Part shown: positions 8,832-17,663 of the stretch, one piece after another
How the letters are laid out: every line of letters starts with the position of its first letter
How positions within the stretch are numbered: the first letter of the stretch is position 1
NCBI GenBank assembly: GCA_001516125.1
Contig: LOEX01000127.1
Coordinates: forward strand, 1-64,000
Length of the DNA: 64,000 nt
Direction of reading: 5' to 3'
From: Sphingomonadales bacterium BRH_c42
Lineage (GTDB): Bacteria > Pseudomonadota > Alphaproteobacteria > Sphingomonadales > Sphingomonadaceae
Made by a program: the position numbers and the translations under genes
The notes under the pieces: generated by a model
What the model saw: only the letters and a program-made list of their open reading frames with translations
The model's database searches: none
What the model was told of the DNA's origin: nothing

Positions 8832-11051
8832 TCAGGCAACCCGGGATTGAACTGAGTTCATATCTATTTCAATGAATTGCCTGGCTTTTGCGGGTGCCCC
8901 ACCCGATGCATGAAGGACCGCGAATGCGTCCTCTCCCAGCGCGGTCAACGGCCTGCCCGCCGCTTCGATCTGGTAGGGCGAAACCCGGTGCCGCGTGCAC
9001 AGCCCGCCGTCGCCATCGTCGATCAGCCGCGTCTCGAACCTGAGGCCCTGCGACGCACCTTCGCTCCTACGGACCGCCGCGACCGCAAGCTGGCCTCCCC
9101 CCAGATCGAGCACCACATCGGTACCCACCGGCACGTTCAGCAGCCCCTCGATCATGGCGCCGGTCTTTGACAGGTTACGCAAGGTGACGTTGTAGCGATG
9201 ATCGCCGTGGATCAGACCGACCCTGCGGAATTCCTTGCGCCGCTCGGCCCTGTATCTGGGTGGGCCGCTGGGATCATAGACGAGCTTGCCTGCGTCAAGC
9301 CGTTCAAGCAGCTCATCGTTGGGTACCGCCGGAGAGAAGATCAGCCCCTGTAGCGATCCCGCGCCCAATTCCTTGACCAGCGCCAGTTCGTCCCTGGTTT
9401 CGACCCCTTCGGCCACGGTTTCCATTTGCAGGGCACCGGCGAGGCTGACGATCGAGCTGATGATCGCCTTGTTGTTGTTACCCGGTTCAGTGCATCCGCG
9501 CACGAAGCTCTGGTCGATCTTGATCTTGTCGAATGGTGCATCGCGCAAATAACTGAGCGAGCTGTAGCCGGTGCCGAAGTCGTCGAGCGCCAGCCTCACC
9601 CCAAGTTTCCTCAGCCGGGCGAAGATGGCCTTCGAACGCCCATAGTCGCCGACAAAGATGCTTTCGGTGATTTCCAGTTCGACCCGCGCAGGATTGATGC
9701 CGGAATATTCGATTGCCTGCTGCACGATATTGGGAAAGCTGTCATCTTCGAACTGGACCGCGGATACATTGACCGCCACCCGCAGTTCGACCGGCCAGGT
9801 TGCCGCATCCTCACAGGTCTTGCGCAGCGCCCAGGCGCCGATCTTCTTGATCATCCCCACCTCCTCGGCGATCGGGATGAATTCACCCGGCGGGATCCAT
9901 CCCTTTTCGGGATGTCGCCAGCGGATCAGCGCCTCGAGGCATTTGACCTTGTGCGTCTCCGCATCGACGATCGGCTGGAAATGCATTTCCAGCTCTTCGT
10001 TCGCCAGGGCATCGCCCAGATCCGATTCGACTTGCGCGCGGCGCCGCGACTTGTCCTTGAGGTCACTGGAGAAGAAGCGATACTTCCCACGTCCACTTCC
10101 CTTCGCGGCATAAAGTGCAAGGTCCGCGGCATTGACCAGATCTTCGGCCTCGATCCCGTCGTATGGCGCTATGGCTATTCCAAGTGACGACCCGATCGTC
10201 GCGCGCGATCCGTTGAGCGAGTAGGGCTGCGAAACTATCTGTATCATGCGCTGGCCCAGGTCGCCGAGCACCCCACGATCGTCGAAATCGGGCAGCATGA
10301 TCTGAAATTCGTCACCGCCCAGCCGCGCAATTTCACCCTGGTCGCCAATGATACGTTGCAGGCGTGCAGCAACTTGCTTGAGCAGATCGTCACCTGCGGG
10401 GTGGCCCAGCGTGTCATTGACCTGCTTGAAGCGGTCGAGATCGAGCATCAGCAACGCACAGGAGCGCTTGGAGTTGCGATAGTGCGTCAGCGTTTTTGTG
10501 AGCGTGCGCGCCATGCGGTGGCGGTTCGCAAGCCCGGTCAGCGCGTCGAACTGTGAAAGTCTTTCCGCGTCACGCTGATCCTCCAGCGTGGCCGTGACAT
10601 CCTTGGCACTGCCGCGGTAGCCGGTGAAAACGCCAAACTTGTCGAACTGCGGTTTCCCGGCAATCTCCCACCAATATTCGGACTTGCCGCTGCTGACCTT
10701 GACGCAAAGCTGGCTGATCGAATTGCGCGCACCGAGCAAAAACCGCAGCGGTCTTTCCGGTTCTCCGGTCCCTTCGTCGGCTCTGGTCCGAAACAGGTCC
10801 CCTACGGGCTTGCCCAACACTTTGTCGCGCTCGATGCCAAGCCTGGCAATGGCAGTTTCGGAAAGATAGATCAGGCGCCCCAATGCATCGGACGCCCAGA
10901 ACCAGCCGAGTCCGGCCCTTTCGAAACTGTCGAGCAGTTCAACCCTGCGGACGAAATCGGTTTCGGCAATAGGATTCAGAGGCCCGTCAGCGGACTTCTG
11001 CGCCTTCTTGCGACGCCTCTCTTCCAGAATTCCAGTCATCCTTTTGGGCAT
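8832..11051 (-). CDS. PAS-GGDEF-EAL-PilZ bifunctional c-di-GMP enzyme
   Basis: 739 residues, colinear with the neighbouring 740-residue protein. PAS-like region about 38-155, GGDEF at 245-249, and a complete EAL set: EAL 373-375, ELEITES, Asp490-Asp491 in DDFGTGYSSL, Lys511 in KIKIDQSF, AEGVET at 547-552. The C-terminal PilZ domain carries RRKEFRR and RNLSKTGAMIEG. It should both make and degrade c-di-GMP, or switch between the two, with the PilZ domain reading the product. It has no transmembrane segment, so it is cytoplasmic. The 102-base gap and shared strand suggest tandem duplication and possible cotranscription with the downstream copy. Confidence 0.93.
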   Translation of the reverse strand: MPKRMTGILEERRRKKAQKSADGPLNPIAETDFVRRVELLDSFERAGLGWFWASDALGRLIYLSETAIARLGIERDKVLGKPVGDLFRTRADEGTGEPERPLRFLLGARNSISQLCVKVSSGKSEYWWEIAGKPQFDKFGVFTGYRGSAKDVTATLEDQRDAERLSQFDALTGLANRHRMARTLTKTLTHYRNSKRSCALLMLDLDRFKQVNDTLGHPAGDDLLKQVAARLQRIIGDQGEIARLGGDEFQIMLPDFDDRGVLGDLGQRMIQIVSQPYSLNGSRATIGSSLGIAIAPYDGIEAEDLVNAADLALYAAKGSGRGKYRFFSSDLKDKSRRRAQVESDLGDALANEELEMHFQPIVDAETHKVKCLEALIRWRHPEKGWIPPGEFIPIAEEVGMIKKIGAWALRKTCEDAATWPVELRVAVNVSAVQFEDDSFPNIVQQAIEYSGINPARVELEITESIFVGDYGRSKAIFARLRKLGVRLALDDFGTGYSSLSYLRDAPFDKIKIDQSFVRGCTEPGNNNKAIISSIVSLAGALQMETVAEGVETRDELALVKELGAGSLQGLIFSPAVPNDELLERLDAGKLVYDPSGPPRYRAERRKEFRRVGLIHGDHRYNVTLRNLSKTGAMIEGLLNVPVGTDVVLDLGGGQLAVAAVRRSEGASQGLRFETRLIDDGDGGLCTRHRVSPYQIEAAGRPLTALGEDAFAVLHASGGAPAKARQFIEIDMNSVQSRVA

Positions 11052-11246
11052 CTGTCGACCTGTTGTTTACTGACCCAATCATGGCCGTCTAATTTCAATT
11101 TCTTGCCAAACTGATAACCATCGCAAGGCCCCTTTCCGCACGGGAAGCTAAAGTTTGCTGCTGCGATCCTTCCCAAGACGTCATCTTGCCAAGTTACCGG
11201 GTGCGCGCCATTCTGCCGCCAAGTCCGCAAGATGGAGGGGAATTGC

Positions 11247-12941
11247 ATGACACGGGGTCCGCAACTGGAAAACGAGGCGGCGCAATCGACGGCGGCGCTG
11301 GGGCCGCTCGTGGGCATAGCGCGCGAGGATCTGATGGGCGCGGTCGCGGTGCTGCTGCGTGAAAGCGCGTCCGACCCGCAGCGCATCGCCAGGCATGCGC
11401 GTGCGATGGGCGAGGACATGGTCAGGATCATGACCGGCAAGTCCGAACTGGCGCCCGATCCCAAGGACAAGCGGTTCATGGACCCGGCCTGGCAATACAA
11501 CCCGTTCTTCCGTGCCGGGGCGCAATATTACCTCGCGGTCCAGAAAGGCATGAAGGGCTGGCTCGAAGACCTCAATCTCGACGATCTGGAGCGTGACCGC
11601 GCCAATTTCATCACCACCATCATCATCGACAGTCTCGCGCCCACCAACACGCTGGCAGGCAACCCCACCGCGCAGAAGCGCGTGATCGACAGCGGCGGGC
11701 TATCGCTGATCAAAGGATTGCAGAACGCCTATAACGACATGGTCCACAACAAGGGCATGGTCAGCCAGGTGGACAAGCGTCCGTTCAAGCTGGGTGAGAA
11801 CATCGCCACCTCGAAGGGATCGGTGGTGCTGCGCACCGAGATGATGGAGCTGATCCAGTATGCGCCCACCACCGATGAGGTCCACGCCATACCGCAGCTG
11901 ACCATCCCGCCGCAGATCAACAAGATGTATATCAACGATCTCTCGCCAGAGAAATCGGTGATCAAGTACCAGCTCGACAACGGCATGCAGACGTTCGTGA
12001 TTTCATGGCGCAATCCGTCGAAGGAGCAGGGCATCTGGGCGATGGACGATTATGTCCGTTCGTGCCGCGAGGCGATGGTAGCGGTGAGCGAAATCACCGG
12101 ATCGGACAAGGTCAATGTCTCGGCAGGCTGTTCTGGCGGGCAGACGGCAAGCGTTCTTGCCTCGAAACTCGCGGCCGACAAGGACGACCTGCTCGGCAGC
12201 CTGACGCTGATGGTCTGCGTGCTCCATCCCATGCAGAACGATATCGAGGCGGGATCGCTGGTTTCGGAAAACGGGATGAAGCTCGCCCGCCAGCGCGCGG
12301 CCAAGGCCGGTATTATCAAGGCCGACGATCTGGCGCGCGGCTTTGCCTGGCTGCGGCCAAACGACCTCATCTGGAACTATGTGATCAACAACTACCTGCT
12401 CGGCGCCGATCCGCCAGCGTTCGACGTGCTCTACTGGAACGCCGATGCGACCAATCTTTCGGGCAGCCTGATGGGCGATTTTCTCACCCTGTTCGAAACG
12501 CTGGCCTTCACGAAAAAGGGCGAGGTCGAAATGGCCGGGCACAAGATCGACCTCTCGAAGGTCAAGTCCGACCTGTTTATCCTGGGCGGGGTGACCGACC
12601 ATATTACCCCGTGGAAGGCGACCTATCGTTCGACCAGGCTGTTCGGATCGAAGGACATTACCTATGTCCTCAGCCAGTCGGGCCACATGCAGGCGATCCT
12701 CAACCCGCCGGGCAACCCCAAGGCGAAATATTTCGTCCAGGCGAAGCCGGGCAAACTGCCCGAAACAGCCGATCAGTGGCTGGAGGGAACCGAGGAAGTC
12801 AAGGGCAGCTGGTGGCCGTTCTGGATGGAATGGATGAAGAAGCGCTCCGGCCCGAAGGTTCCTGCCCCCAATGAACTGGGGAATGATCGTTACAAACCAC
12901 TGGACCCGGCCCCCGGGCTCTATGTAGTTGAGGCAAGATAA
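11247..12941 (+). CDS. phaC: Class I polyhydroxyalkanoate synthase
   Basis: Polymerises hydroxyacyl-CoA into PHA storage polymer at granules. ATG 11247 is chosen because GGAGGGG lies seven bases upstream; the ATG at 11232 is part of that site. 564 residues. Nucleophile Cys295 sits in SAGCSGGQT, Asp451 in GGVTDHITPW and His480 in SQSGHMQAI, a full Cys-Asp-His triad. WNYVINNYLLG and YWNADATNL are typical PhaC blocks. The lipase-like box is A-G-C-S-G instead of the usual G-x-C-x-G, so this is a divergent branch. A depolymerase gene follows after 41 bases on the same strand. Confidence 0.9.
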   Translation: MTRGPQLENEAAQSTAALGPLVGIAREDLMGAVAVLLRESASDPQRIARHARAMGEDMVRIMTGKSELAPDPKDKRFMDPAWQYNPFFRAGAQYYLAVQKGMKGWLEDLNLDDLERDRANFITTIIIDSLAPTNTLAGNPTAQKRVIDSGGLSLIKGLQNAYNDMVHNKGMVSQVDKRPFKLGENIATSKGSVVLRTEMMELIQYAPTTDEVHAIPQLTIPPQINKMYINDLSPEKSVIKYQLDNGMQTFVISWRNPSKEQGIWAMDDYVRSCREAMVAVSEITGSDKVNVSAGCSGGQTASVLASKLAADKDDLLGSLTLMVCVLHPMQNDIEAGSLVSENGMKLARQRAAKAGIIKADDLARGFAWLRPNDLIWNYVINNYLLGADPPAFDVLYWNADATNLSGSLMGDFLTLFETLAFTKKGEVEMAGHKIDLSKVKSDLFILGGVTDHITPWKATYRSTRLFGSKDITYVLSQSGHMQAILNPPGNPKAKYFVQAKPGKLPETADQWLEGTEEVKGSWWPFWMEWMKKRSGPKVPAPNELGNDRYKPLDPAPGLYVVEAR

Positions 12942-12982
12942 CCATAAGCCCGATCAGCGGGTCGCTTGAGAGGAAAACCTGA

Positions 12983-13867
12983 TTGACCGATCGTCTCGAT
13001 GATGAGCTCGACGATGTGCTCGAGGGGGCCATGCGTGACGCCGCAATCACCATGGAAACCGTGGGCGGGCGGACCTTGCGCGTCGCCACCTGGCGGCTCG
13101 ATCAGCCGAGCGACCACCTGCCAATCCTGTTCTTCAACGGGATCGGGGCAAATATCGAAGCGGTCGCCCCGCTGGCCGAGGCGCTGACCGATCGCGGTTT
13201 CATCATGTTCGACATGCCGGGTGTCGGCGGCTCGCCCGAACCGGTGGTGCCCTACAACACCATCACGATGGCGTGGACGACCACCCAGCTGCTCGACAAA
13301 TTGGGCGTAGGAAAGGTTGACGTCATGGGGGTCAGCTGGGGCGGCGCCATGGCGCAGCATTTCGCGCTCCAGCACCCGCGCCGCACGCGCAGGCTGATCC
13401 TGGCGGCGACCAGCGCGGGAATGTTGATGATCCCCGGCAGCCCCGCCTCGCTGTCCAAGATGATCGATCCCCGCCGCTATATCGACGCCGCCTTCATGGA
13501 AGAGCATTTCCAGACCCTCTATGGAGGTGCGCTGGGCAAGGCGCTCAATAAGATGGAGCATATCCATCGGCTGAAGCCGCCAACACCTCGCGGCTATTTT
13601 TACCAGCTGCTCGCCATGCTCGGCTGGACCAGTGCCCCGGCGCTGCCCTTCATGCGCAAGAAGACGCTGATCATGATGGGCGATGAGGACCACATCGTAC
13701 CACTTGCCAATGGCTGGTTCCTGGACAAGCTGATCCCGAACAGCGAAATGCTGGTGCTGCGCGGCGGGGGGCACCTGTTCCTTCTCAGCCACAGCGACGA
13801 ATGCGTCGCGGCGATCGGGCGCTTTCTGGATGAACCGGACGAGGAGCGCCTGTCCGAGGCGGCATAG
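12983..13867 (+). CDS. phaZ: Intracellular poly(3-hydroxyalkanoate) depolymerase, alpha/beta hydrolase
   Basis: 294 residues from TTG 12983, which has GAGAGGA about nine bases upstream; the next in-frame ATG (13031) would cost 16 residues. Catalytic Ser118 lies in GVSWGGAMAQHFA, the form seen in the PHA depolymerase family TIGR02240; acid Asp236 in MGDEDHIVP; His264 in GGGHLFLL. It should hydrolyse stored PHA in the cytoplasm, opposing the upstream synthase. Gene order phaC-phaZ suggests that synthesis and turnover are controlled together. A generic hydrolase remains possible, but the local context favours PHA. Confidence 0.85.
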   Translation: MTDRLDDELDDVLEGAMRDAAITMETVGGRTLRVATWRLDQPSDHLPILFFNGIGANIEAVAPLAEALTDRGFIMFDMPGVGGSPEPVVPYNTITMAWTTTQLLDKLGVGKVDVMGVSWGGAMAQHFALQHPRRTRRLILAATSAGMLMIPGSPASLSKMIDPRRYIDAAFMEEHFQTLYGGALGKALNKMEHIHRLKPPTPRGYFYQLLAMLGWTSAPALPFMRKKTLIMMGDEDHIVPLANGWFLDKLIPNSEMLVLRGGGHLFLLSHSDECVAAIGRFLDEPDEERLSEAA

Positions 13868-13911
13868 CCCATCCGGGCGAAAGGCGCAGGGGAGGAGGAG
13901 CAACGATTGGC

Positions 13912-15228
13912 ATGAGGCATATCGCGATCATCGGTTCCGGCCCCGCCGGTTACTACACCGCCGAGGCCGCGCAGAAGCGGTGGGAGGACGATGTCCGCAT
14001 CGACATCTTCGACATGCTGCCTGTGCCCTATGGCCTGATCCGCACCGGGGTCGCGCCCGATCACCAATCGATCAAGGGCGTCTCTCGCCGTTATGAAAAG
14101 ACCGCGCTCAGCGACAATGTCCGCTTTGTCGGCAATGTCTGCGTGGGCCGCGACGTTACGATTGCCGAATTGCAGCAATCCTATGATGCGGTGGTTCTGG
14201 CGACGGGCGCGCCCAACGATCGCCCGCTCGGTATTCCCGGCGCGGAGCTGGGCAACGTCTTCGGCAGCGCGGCATTTGTCGGCTGGTACAACGGCCACCC
14301 GCAGTTCGCCGATCTGGACCCCAACTTGTCGGGCCGCCACGCGGTGGTGATCGGCATGGGTAATGTCGCGCTCGACGTCGCACGCATTCTTGCCAAGACC
14401 GAGGGCGAATTTGCCGGAGCCGACATCGTCACTCATGCGCTTGACGCCCTGCGCGCGTCGCGGCTGCAAACGATCACCATTGTCGGGCGGCGCGGGCCGC
14501 ATCAGATCATGATGACGCCCAAGGAGCTGGGCGAACTGGCGCAGCTTGAGCGCGCATCGCCCCGGGTCGATCGCGATGATTTGCCCGATGAGGGCGAAGA
14601 CGCGCTGCTCGAGCCGGGCCTGCGCAAATCGGTGGCGCATCTGCGCAGCTTCGCCGCCATCCCCGAAAGCGTCCATGCCGACAAGCCGATCGAAATCGCT
14701 TTTGACATGTTCGCAAGCCCGCACGAATTGCTGGGCGATGGCAGCGTCCGCGCGATCCGGCTGGAACGCACAACGGTGGAGGCAGGCCGTGCACGCGGAA
14801 CCGGCGAGTTTTACGATATTCCCGCCGATCTTGTGGTCAGCTGCATCGGCTATCGCACCTCCCCAATACCCGAAGTGCCGTTCGACGAGCGCGCGGGCTG
14901 CTTCGCCAACGACGAAGGTCGCATCCTGCCCGGCATCTATTGCGTCGGCTGGGCGCGGCGCGGGCCGTCGGGCACGATCGGCACCAACCGCCCCGACGGC
15001 TTTGGCGTGGTCGAAAAGATTGCCGAGGACATCGACAGCGGCGCGCTGGGGCGGGCCGAGAGGAAGGGGCGTGCGGGTTTTGACGCGCTGGCAAGCGAGC
15101 GCGGGCTCGACATCGTCACCTTCCGCGACTGGAAAAAAATAGAGGAAGCAGAGGAGCAGGCCGCCCGCGAGGGCGCCCCGCGCGAAAAGTTCGTCGATAT
15201 TGCCGCGATGATCAAGGCGCGCGGGTAG
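13912..15228 (+). CDS. FAD-dependent ferredoxin/adrenodoxin-type NADP+ reductase
   Basis: 438 residues. The N-terminal FAD site is IAIIGSGPAGYYTAEAA (about 4-20) followed by the family block PVPYGLIRTGVAPDH. An NADP-binding site is VVIGMGNVALDVARIL, and IVGRRGPHQ follows. C-terminal GTNRPDGFGVVEKI is the usual GTxxxDxxGV-like element. This matches FprA/adrenodoxin reductase enzymes that pass electrons from NADPH to a ferredoxin. The ribosome site is strong (GGGGAGGAGG about 13 bases before ATG). It follows phaZ by 44 bases and may be cotranscribed, but no ferredoxin or P450 is nearby to name its partner. Confidence 0.88.
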   Translation: MRHIAIIGSGPAGYYTAEAAQKRWEDDVRIDIFDMLPVPYGLIRTGVAPDHQSIKGVSRRYEKTALSDNVRFVGNVCVGRDVTIAELQQSYDAVVLATGAPNDRPLGIPGAELGNVFGSAAFVGWYNGHPQFADLDPNLSGRHAVVIGMGNVALDVARILAKTEGEFAGADIVTHALDALRASRLQTITIVGRRGPHQIMMTPKELGELAQLERASPRVDRDDLPDEGEDALLEPGLRKSVAHLRSFAAIPESVHADKPIEIAFDMFASPHELLGDGSVRAIRLERTTVEAGRARGTGEFYDIPADLVVSCIGYRTSPIPEVPFDERAGCFANDEGRILPGIYCVGWARRGPSGTIGTNRPDGFGVVEKIAEDIDSGALGRAERKGRAGFDALASERGLDIVTFRDWKKIEEAEEQAAREGAPREKFVDIAAMIKARG

Positions 15229-15348
15229 ATGCTCAATCTGATAACAGTGGCGCGGGTTAGGTAGATATTGATTTAGTAATTTTGTGCCGATATATCGCCT
15301 TTGAATGAGTTGCGGAGCTTACATATTCCTTCGCTTCTCATCTACCTA

Positions 15349-15368
15349 GGGGCTCCTGCGGGAGCCCC
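15349..15368 (+). terminator. GC hairpin upstream of the NYN gene, terminator candidate
   Basis: A perfect 8-bp stem GGGGCTCC / GGAGCCCC with a four-base loop. It is followed by a modest T-rich stretch (ATTTCATTTC) and lies 120 bases after the reductase stop. It probably ends the phaC-phaZ-reductase transcript. Because it is only 20 bases before the NYN start codon, a role in control of that gene is also possible. Confidence 0.5.
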
Positions 15369-15388
15369 ATTTCATTTCGGGGGAGCAT

Positions 15389-16216
15389 ATGCTGCAGACC
15401 GCAGTTTTTGTCGATGCTGGCTATCTCTTCGCCGCCGGATCATCTCTGCTCTACGGTGCAAAGCAGCCCAGAACAGCCTGCCAGCTCGACATCGACCAGG
15501 CTGTGGAAACAATTTGTGAATTCGCGCGATCAGTCGAATCTGATGCAAGACTGTTGCGCATCTACTGGTACGACGGCATCAAACCCTACAGCGGACCAAG
15601 CACAGAACAGATGGCACTTGGGCAAAAACACAACGTGAAACTGCGGCTGGGAATGCTCAACAGCCAAGGACAACAGAAGGGTGTCGATTCCCTGATTATT
15701 ACCGACCTCATCGATCTTGCACGAAACAAGGCGCTGAGCGACGCACTTATCCTTGCTGGCGACGAAGACCTTCGTGTAGGTGTGCAAGTGGCCCAATCAT
15801 TTGGCGTACGTGTCCACCTTCTTGGAGTCTCTCCCACGCGTGGCAACGTTTCGCCCCACCTGATGCAGGAAATCGACTCTTTGTCAGAGTTGACCGCAGA
15901 TCACGTGCGAACATTTCTGACATGCAGAATTGCAACTACCGAACCGGCTTCCACGATTGGGAAACTACCGCTTGCCCAGTCCGAACCTCAGAACGGTGGT
16001 GTAATCAACTTCAACTCGATTGTGCAAAGCATCCTCGGTCGATTTAACGACGGTCAAATGGCCACCTTCAAGCAGCATTTAGTCACCTCAAACAGCCTGC
16101 CTCGTGAAGTTGACGCTCCGATTTTGGCTCAAGCCCGTCACGAGCTGAACCGCGATTTGACGATTGACGAGAAGCGAATGGTGCGCGCAATCGCACGCGA
16201 AGCCCTCGAAAAGTGA
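15389..16216 (+). CDS. NYN domain (PIN-like) protein
   Basis: 275 residues; the N-terminal 170 form a NYN domain of the LabA-like kind: VFVDAGYLF (first acidic strand), GVDSLIITDLIDLA (middle acid) and DALILAGDEDLRVGVQVA (third acidic strand). NYN proteins are metal-dependent ribonucleases of the PIN fold. The C-terminal 90 residues (FNSIVQSILGRFNDGQMATF) are not recognised but may be a small helical RNA- or protein-binding domain. GGGGGAG about six bases before the ATG is a good ribosome site. The gene is AT-richer than its neighbours, which may indicate transfer. The target is unknown. Confidence 0.82.
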   Translation: MLQTAVFVDAGYLFAAGSSLLYGAKQPRTACQLDIDQAVETICEFARSVESDARLLRIYWYDGIKPYSGPSTEQMALGQKHNVKLRLGMLNSQGQQKGVDSLIITDLIDLARNKALSDALILAGDEDLRVGVQVAQSFGVRVHLLGVSPTRGNVSPHLMQEIDSLSELTADHVRTFLTCRIATTEPASTIGKLPLAQSEPQNGGVINFNSIVQSILGRFNDGQMATFKQHLVTSNSLPREVDAPILAQARHELNRDLTIDEKRMVRAIAREALEK

Positions 16217-16251
16217 TTTAGAAGCCCAAAGGGCAGGTGCTCGCCCCTCAC

Positions 16252-17337
16252 TCAGGGCTCGATCACGATACCCCTGGCCGGATCGACCTGACCGCCTACC
16301 ATTTCAGCAAACACCTTGCGTGCCGCATCGAGGCCCTGCCGCCGCTCGATCGTGATCGAGCCCGCCGCGCTGTCGAGAAATGCCTGCCAGCTTGCTGCCA
16401 TCTGCCGCCCTGCCTCTTGCGGGCCCAGCTGCTTGAACAGCGCAACCGCGTGATCGGGCGCGAAGAACAGTGTCGGGCGCGGCCCTGGCAGGTCCGTCCC
16501 TCCACCCAGCCCGCCGCCGCGCTCATCGATATGCGTGACGCCGACAAGGCAGGAATAAGCGAGGTTTTGGGCCAGATGCGCATGAAATTGCCGCAGCAGG
16601 GCGGCGTTGCCCGCGAAATCGACCGAGACGCTGGGCACCTGCTTCAGCGTGCCGACGTCGCCATAGGCGAGCACTTCGTCATACAGCCCGGTGCCCTTCA
16701 CGAAATCGACATTGCCCGCCGAAGTCAGCCCGATGCTCCGGATAGCGGGCGAATTGTGCTTTGCCACGCAAGCAAGGCCCATCGCGGTCTTTGACGAAGC
16801 GCTGGTGAGGATTACCGATTCCGCCCCGAACCAGTCATTGATGCGCATGAAATATTCGATCAGGAACCCGGTCTTGAACAGCGGGCCGAAGATCATCCGC
16901 TCACCCTCATGCGCAGGATCGTGCTCAGGGTCGGCGGCGAGGCGCGCATACTGGTTGTAGATCGGGCTCATCGGCTGGCGATGTTCGGCCAGGTCCATAA
17001 AGCCGCCCGCCGAAATCCGGCCCGGAATGACATCAAGATGCGTGGCCATGGGCAAGAAGCCATAGACCCGCTCGCCCACCGCAATTTCGGGGCATTTGCT
17101 CTCCACCACGCTGGCGTGGCCCCACATCGGCACGATCCCCCAACCATCTGGCGCGGGAAAGAAGTTCCAATATCCTACCATCTCGCCCACCACAGCGTAG
17201 GTGACGTTGTTCGAGGTGACCGAGAAGCTTTCGATTTCCAGCCGAACCGCGCCATCGGCCAGCGGGCCCTGCTCGATTTCGGCCAGTTCGGCGCTGGTCA
17301 GATCGTCGCGGCGAACGTGGACTTGTTGTGCGGTCAT
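16252..17337 (-). CDS. DUF2855 family protein (reductase-like fold suspected)
   Basis: 361 residues. It matches the DUF2855 pattern: an N-terminal block RLEIESFSVTSNNVTYAVVG, then GWGIVPMWGHASVVES and GERVYGFLPMATH, which resemble the catalytic half of medium-chain dehydrogenases. The middle SVILTSASSKTAMGLACVAK resembles their nucleotide-binding half, but the classical GxGxxG is not evident. A role as a quinone- or enoyl-type oxidoreductase is possible but unproven. It converges on the NYN gene with 35 bases between. The start is ATG 17337. Confidence 0.8.
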   Translation of the reverse strand: MTAQQVHVRRDDLTSAELAEIEQGPLADGAVRLEIESFSVTSNNVTYAVVGEMVGYWNFFPAPDGWGIVPMWGHASVVESKCPEIAVGERVYGFLPMATHLDVIPGRISAGGFMDLAEHRQPMSPIYNQYARLAADPEHDPAHEGERMIFGPLFKTGFLIEYFMRINDWFGAESVILTSASSKTAMGLACVAKHNSPAIRSIGLTSAGNVDFVKGTGLYDEVLAYGDVGTLKQVPSVSVDFAGNAALLRQFHAHLAQNLAYSCLVGVTHIDERGGGLGGGTDLPGPRPTLFFAPDHAVALFKQLGPQEAGRQMAASWQAFLDSAAGSITIERRQGLDAARKVFAEMVGGQVDPARGIVIEP

Positions 17338-17367
17338 CGGCAGGTCTCCTGTTTGGGCCTGCCTAGC

Positions 17368-17663
17368 CTAGTCCGGTTCGCTTTCCCAGCGGGTTGCGCG
17401 GACGCTGCCCCGCTGCTCCGTCACCGCCATCCAGGCCGACAGATAGGGGCGTTGTCGATATATTGGGTGATGCTGACGCTCTCGTAAAGTTCGAGCCCGT
17501 CAATCTCTACCACCGGTACCTTGCCGAACGGATGCCGGTTGGCAGTCGAATGCGCGGCCGTTGCAATCGTTTCGTGGCCTAGCCCCGCTTCGTCAGCGGT
17601 GATCTAAACGATCCGCGTATAGGTCGAGATGACCGTGCCGAAGATGCGGACTTCGGCGGTCAC
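17368..17663 (-). pseudogene. Glutathione S-transferase remnant
   Basis: The reverse strand from GTG 17663 reads TAEVRIFGTVISTYTRIV, an in-frame TAG (17604-17606), then ITADEAGLGHETI and HPFGKVPVVEIDGLELYES, which is a GST thioredoxin-like domain. After YIDNAP near 17455 the frame shifts and reads YLSAWMAVTEQRGSVRA, ending in TAG at 17368; that is a typical GST C-terminal end. About 100 residues between the two parts are missing. The gene therefore carries a nonsense codon, a deletion and a frame change. Its start overlaps the stop of the upstream small gene (GTGA), so it was probably once in that operon. Confidence 0.85.
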
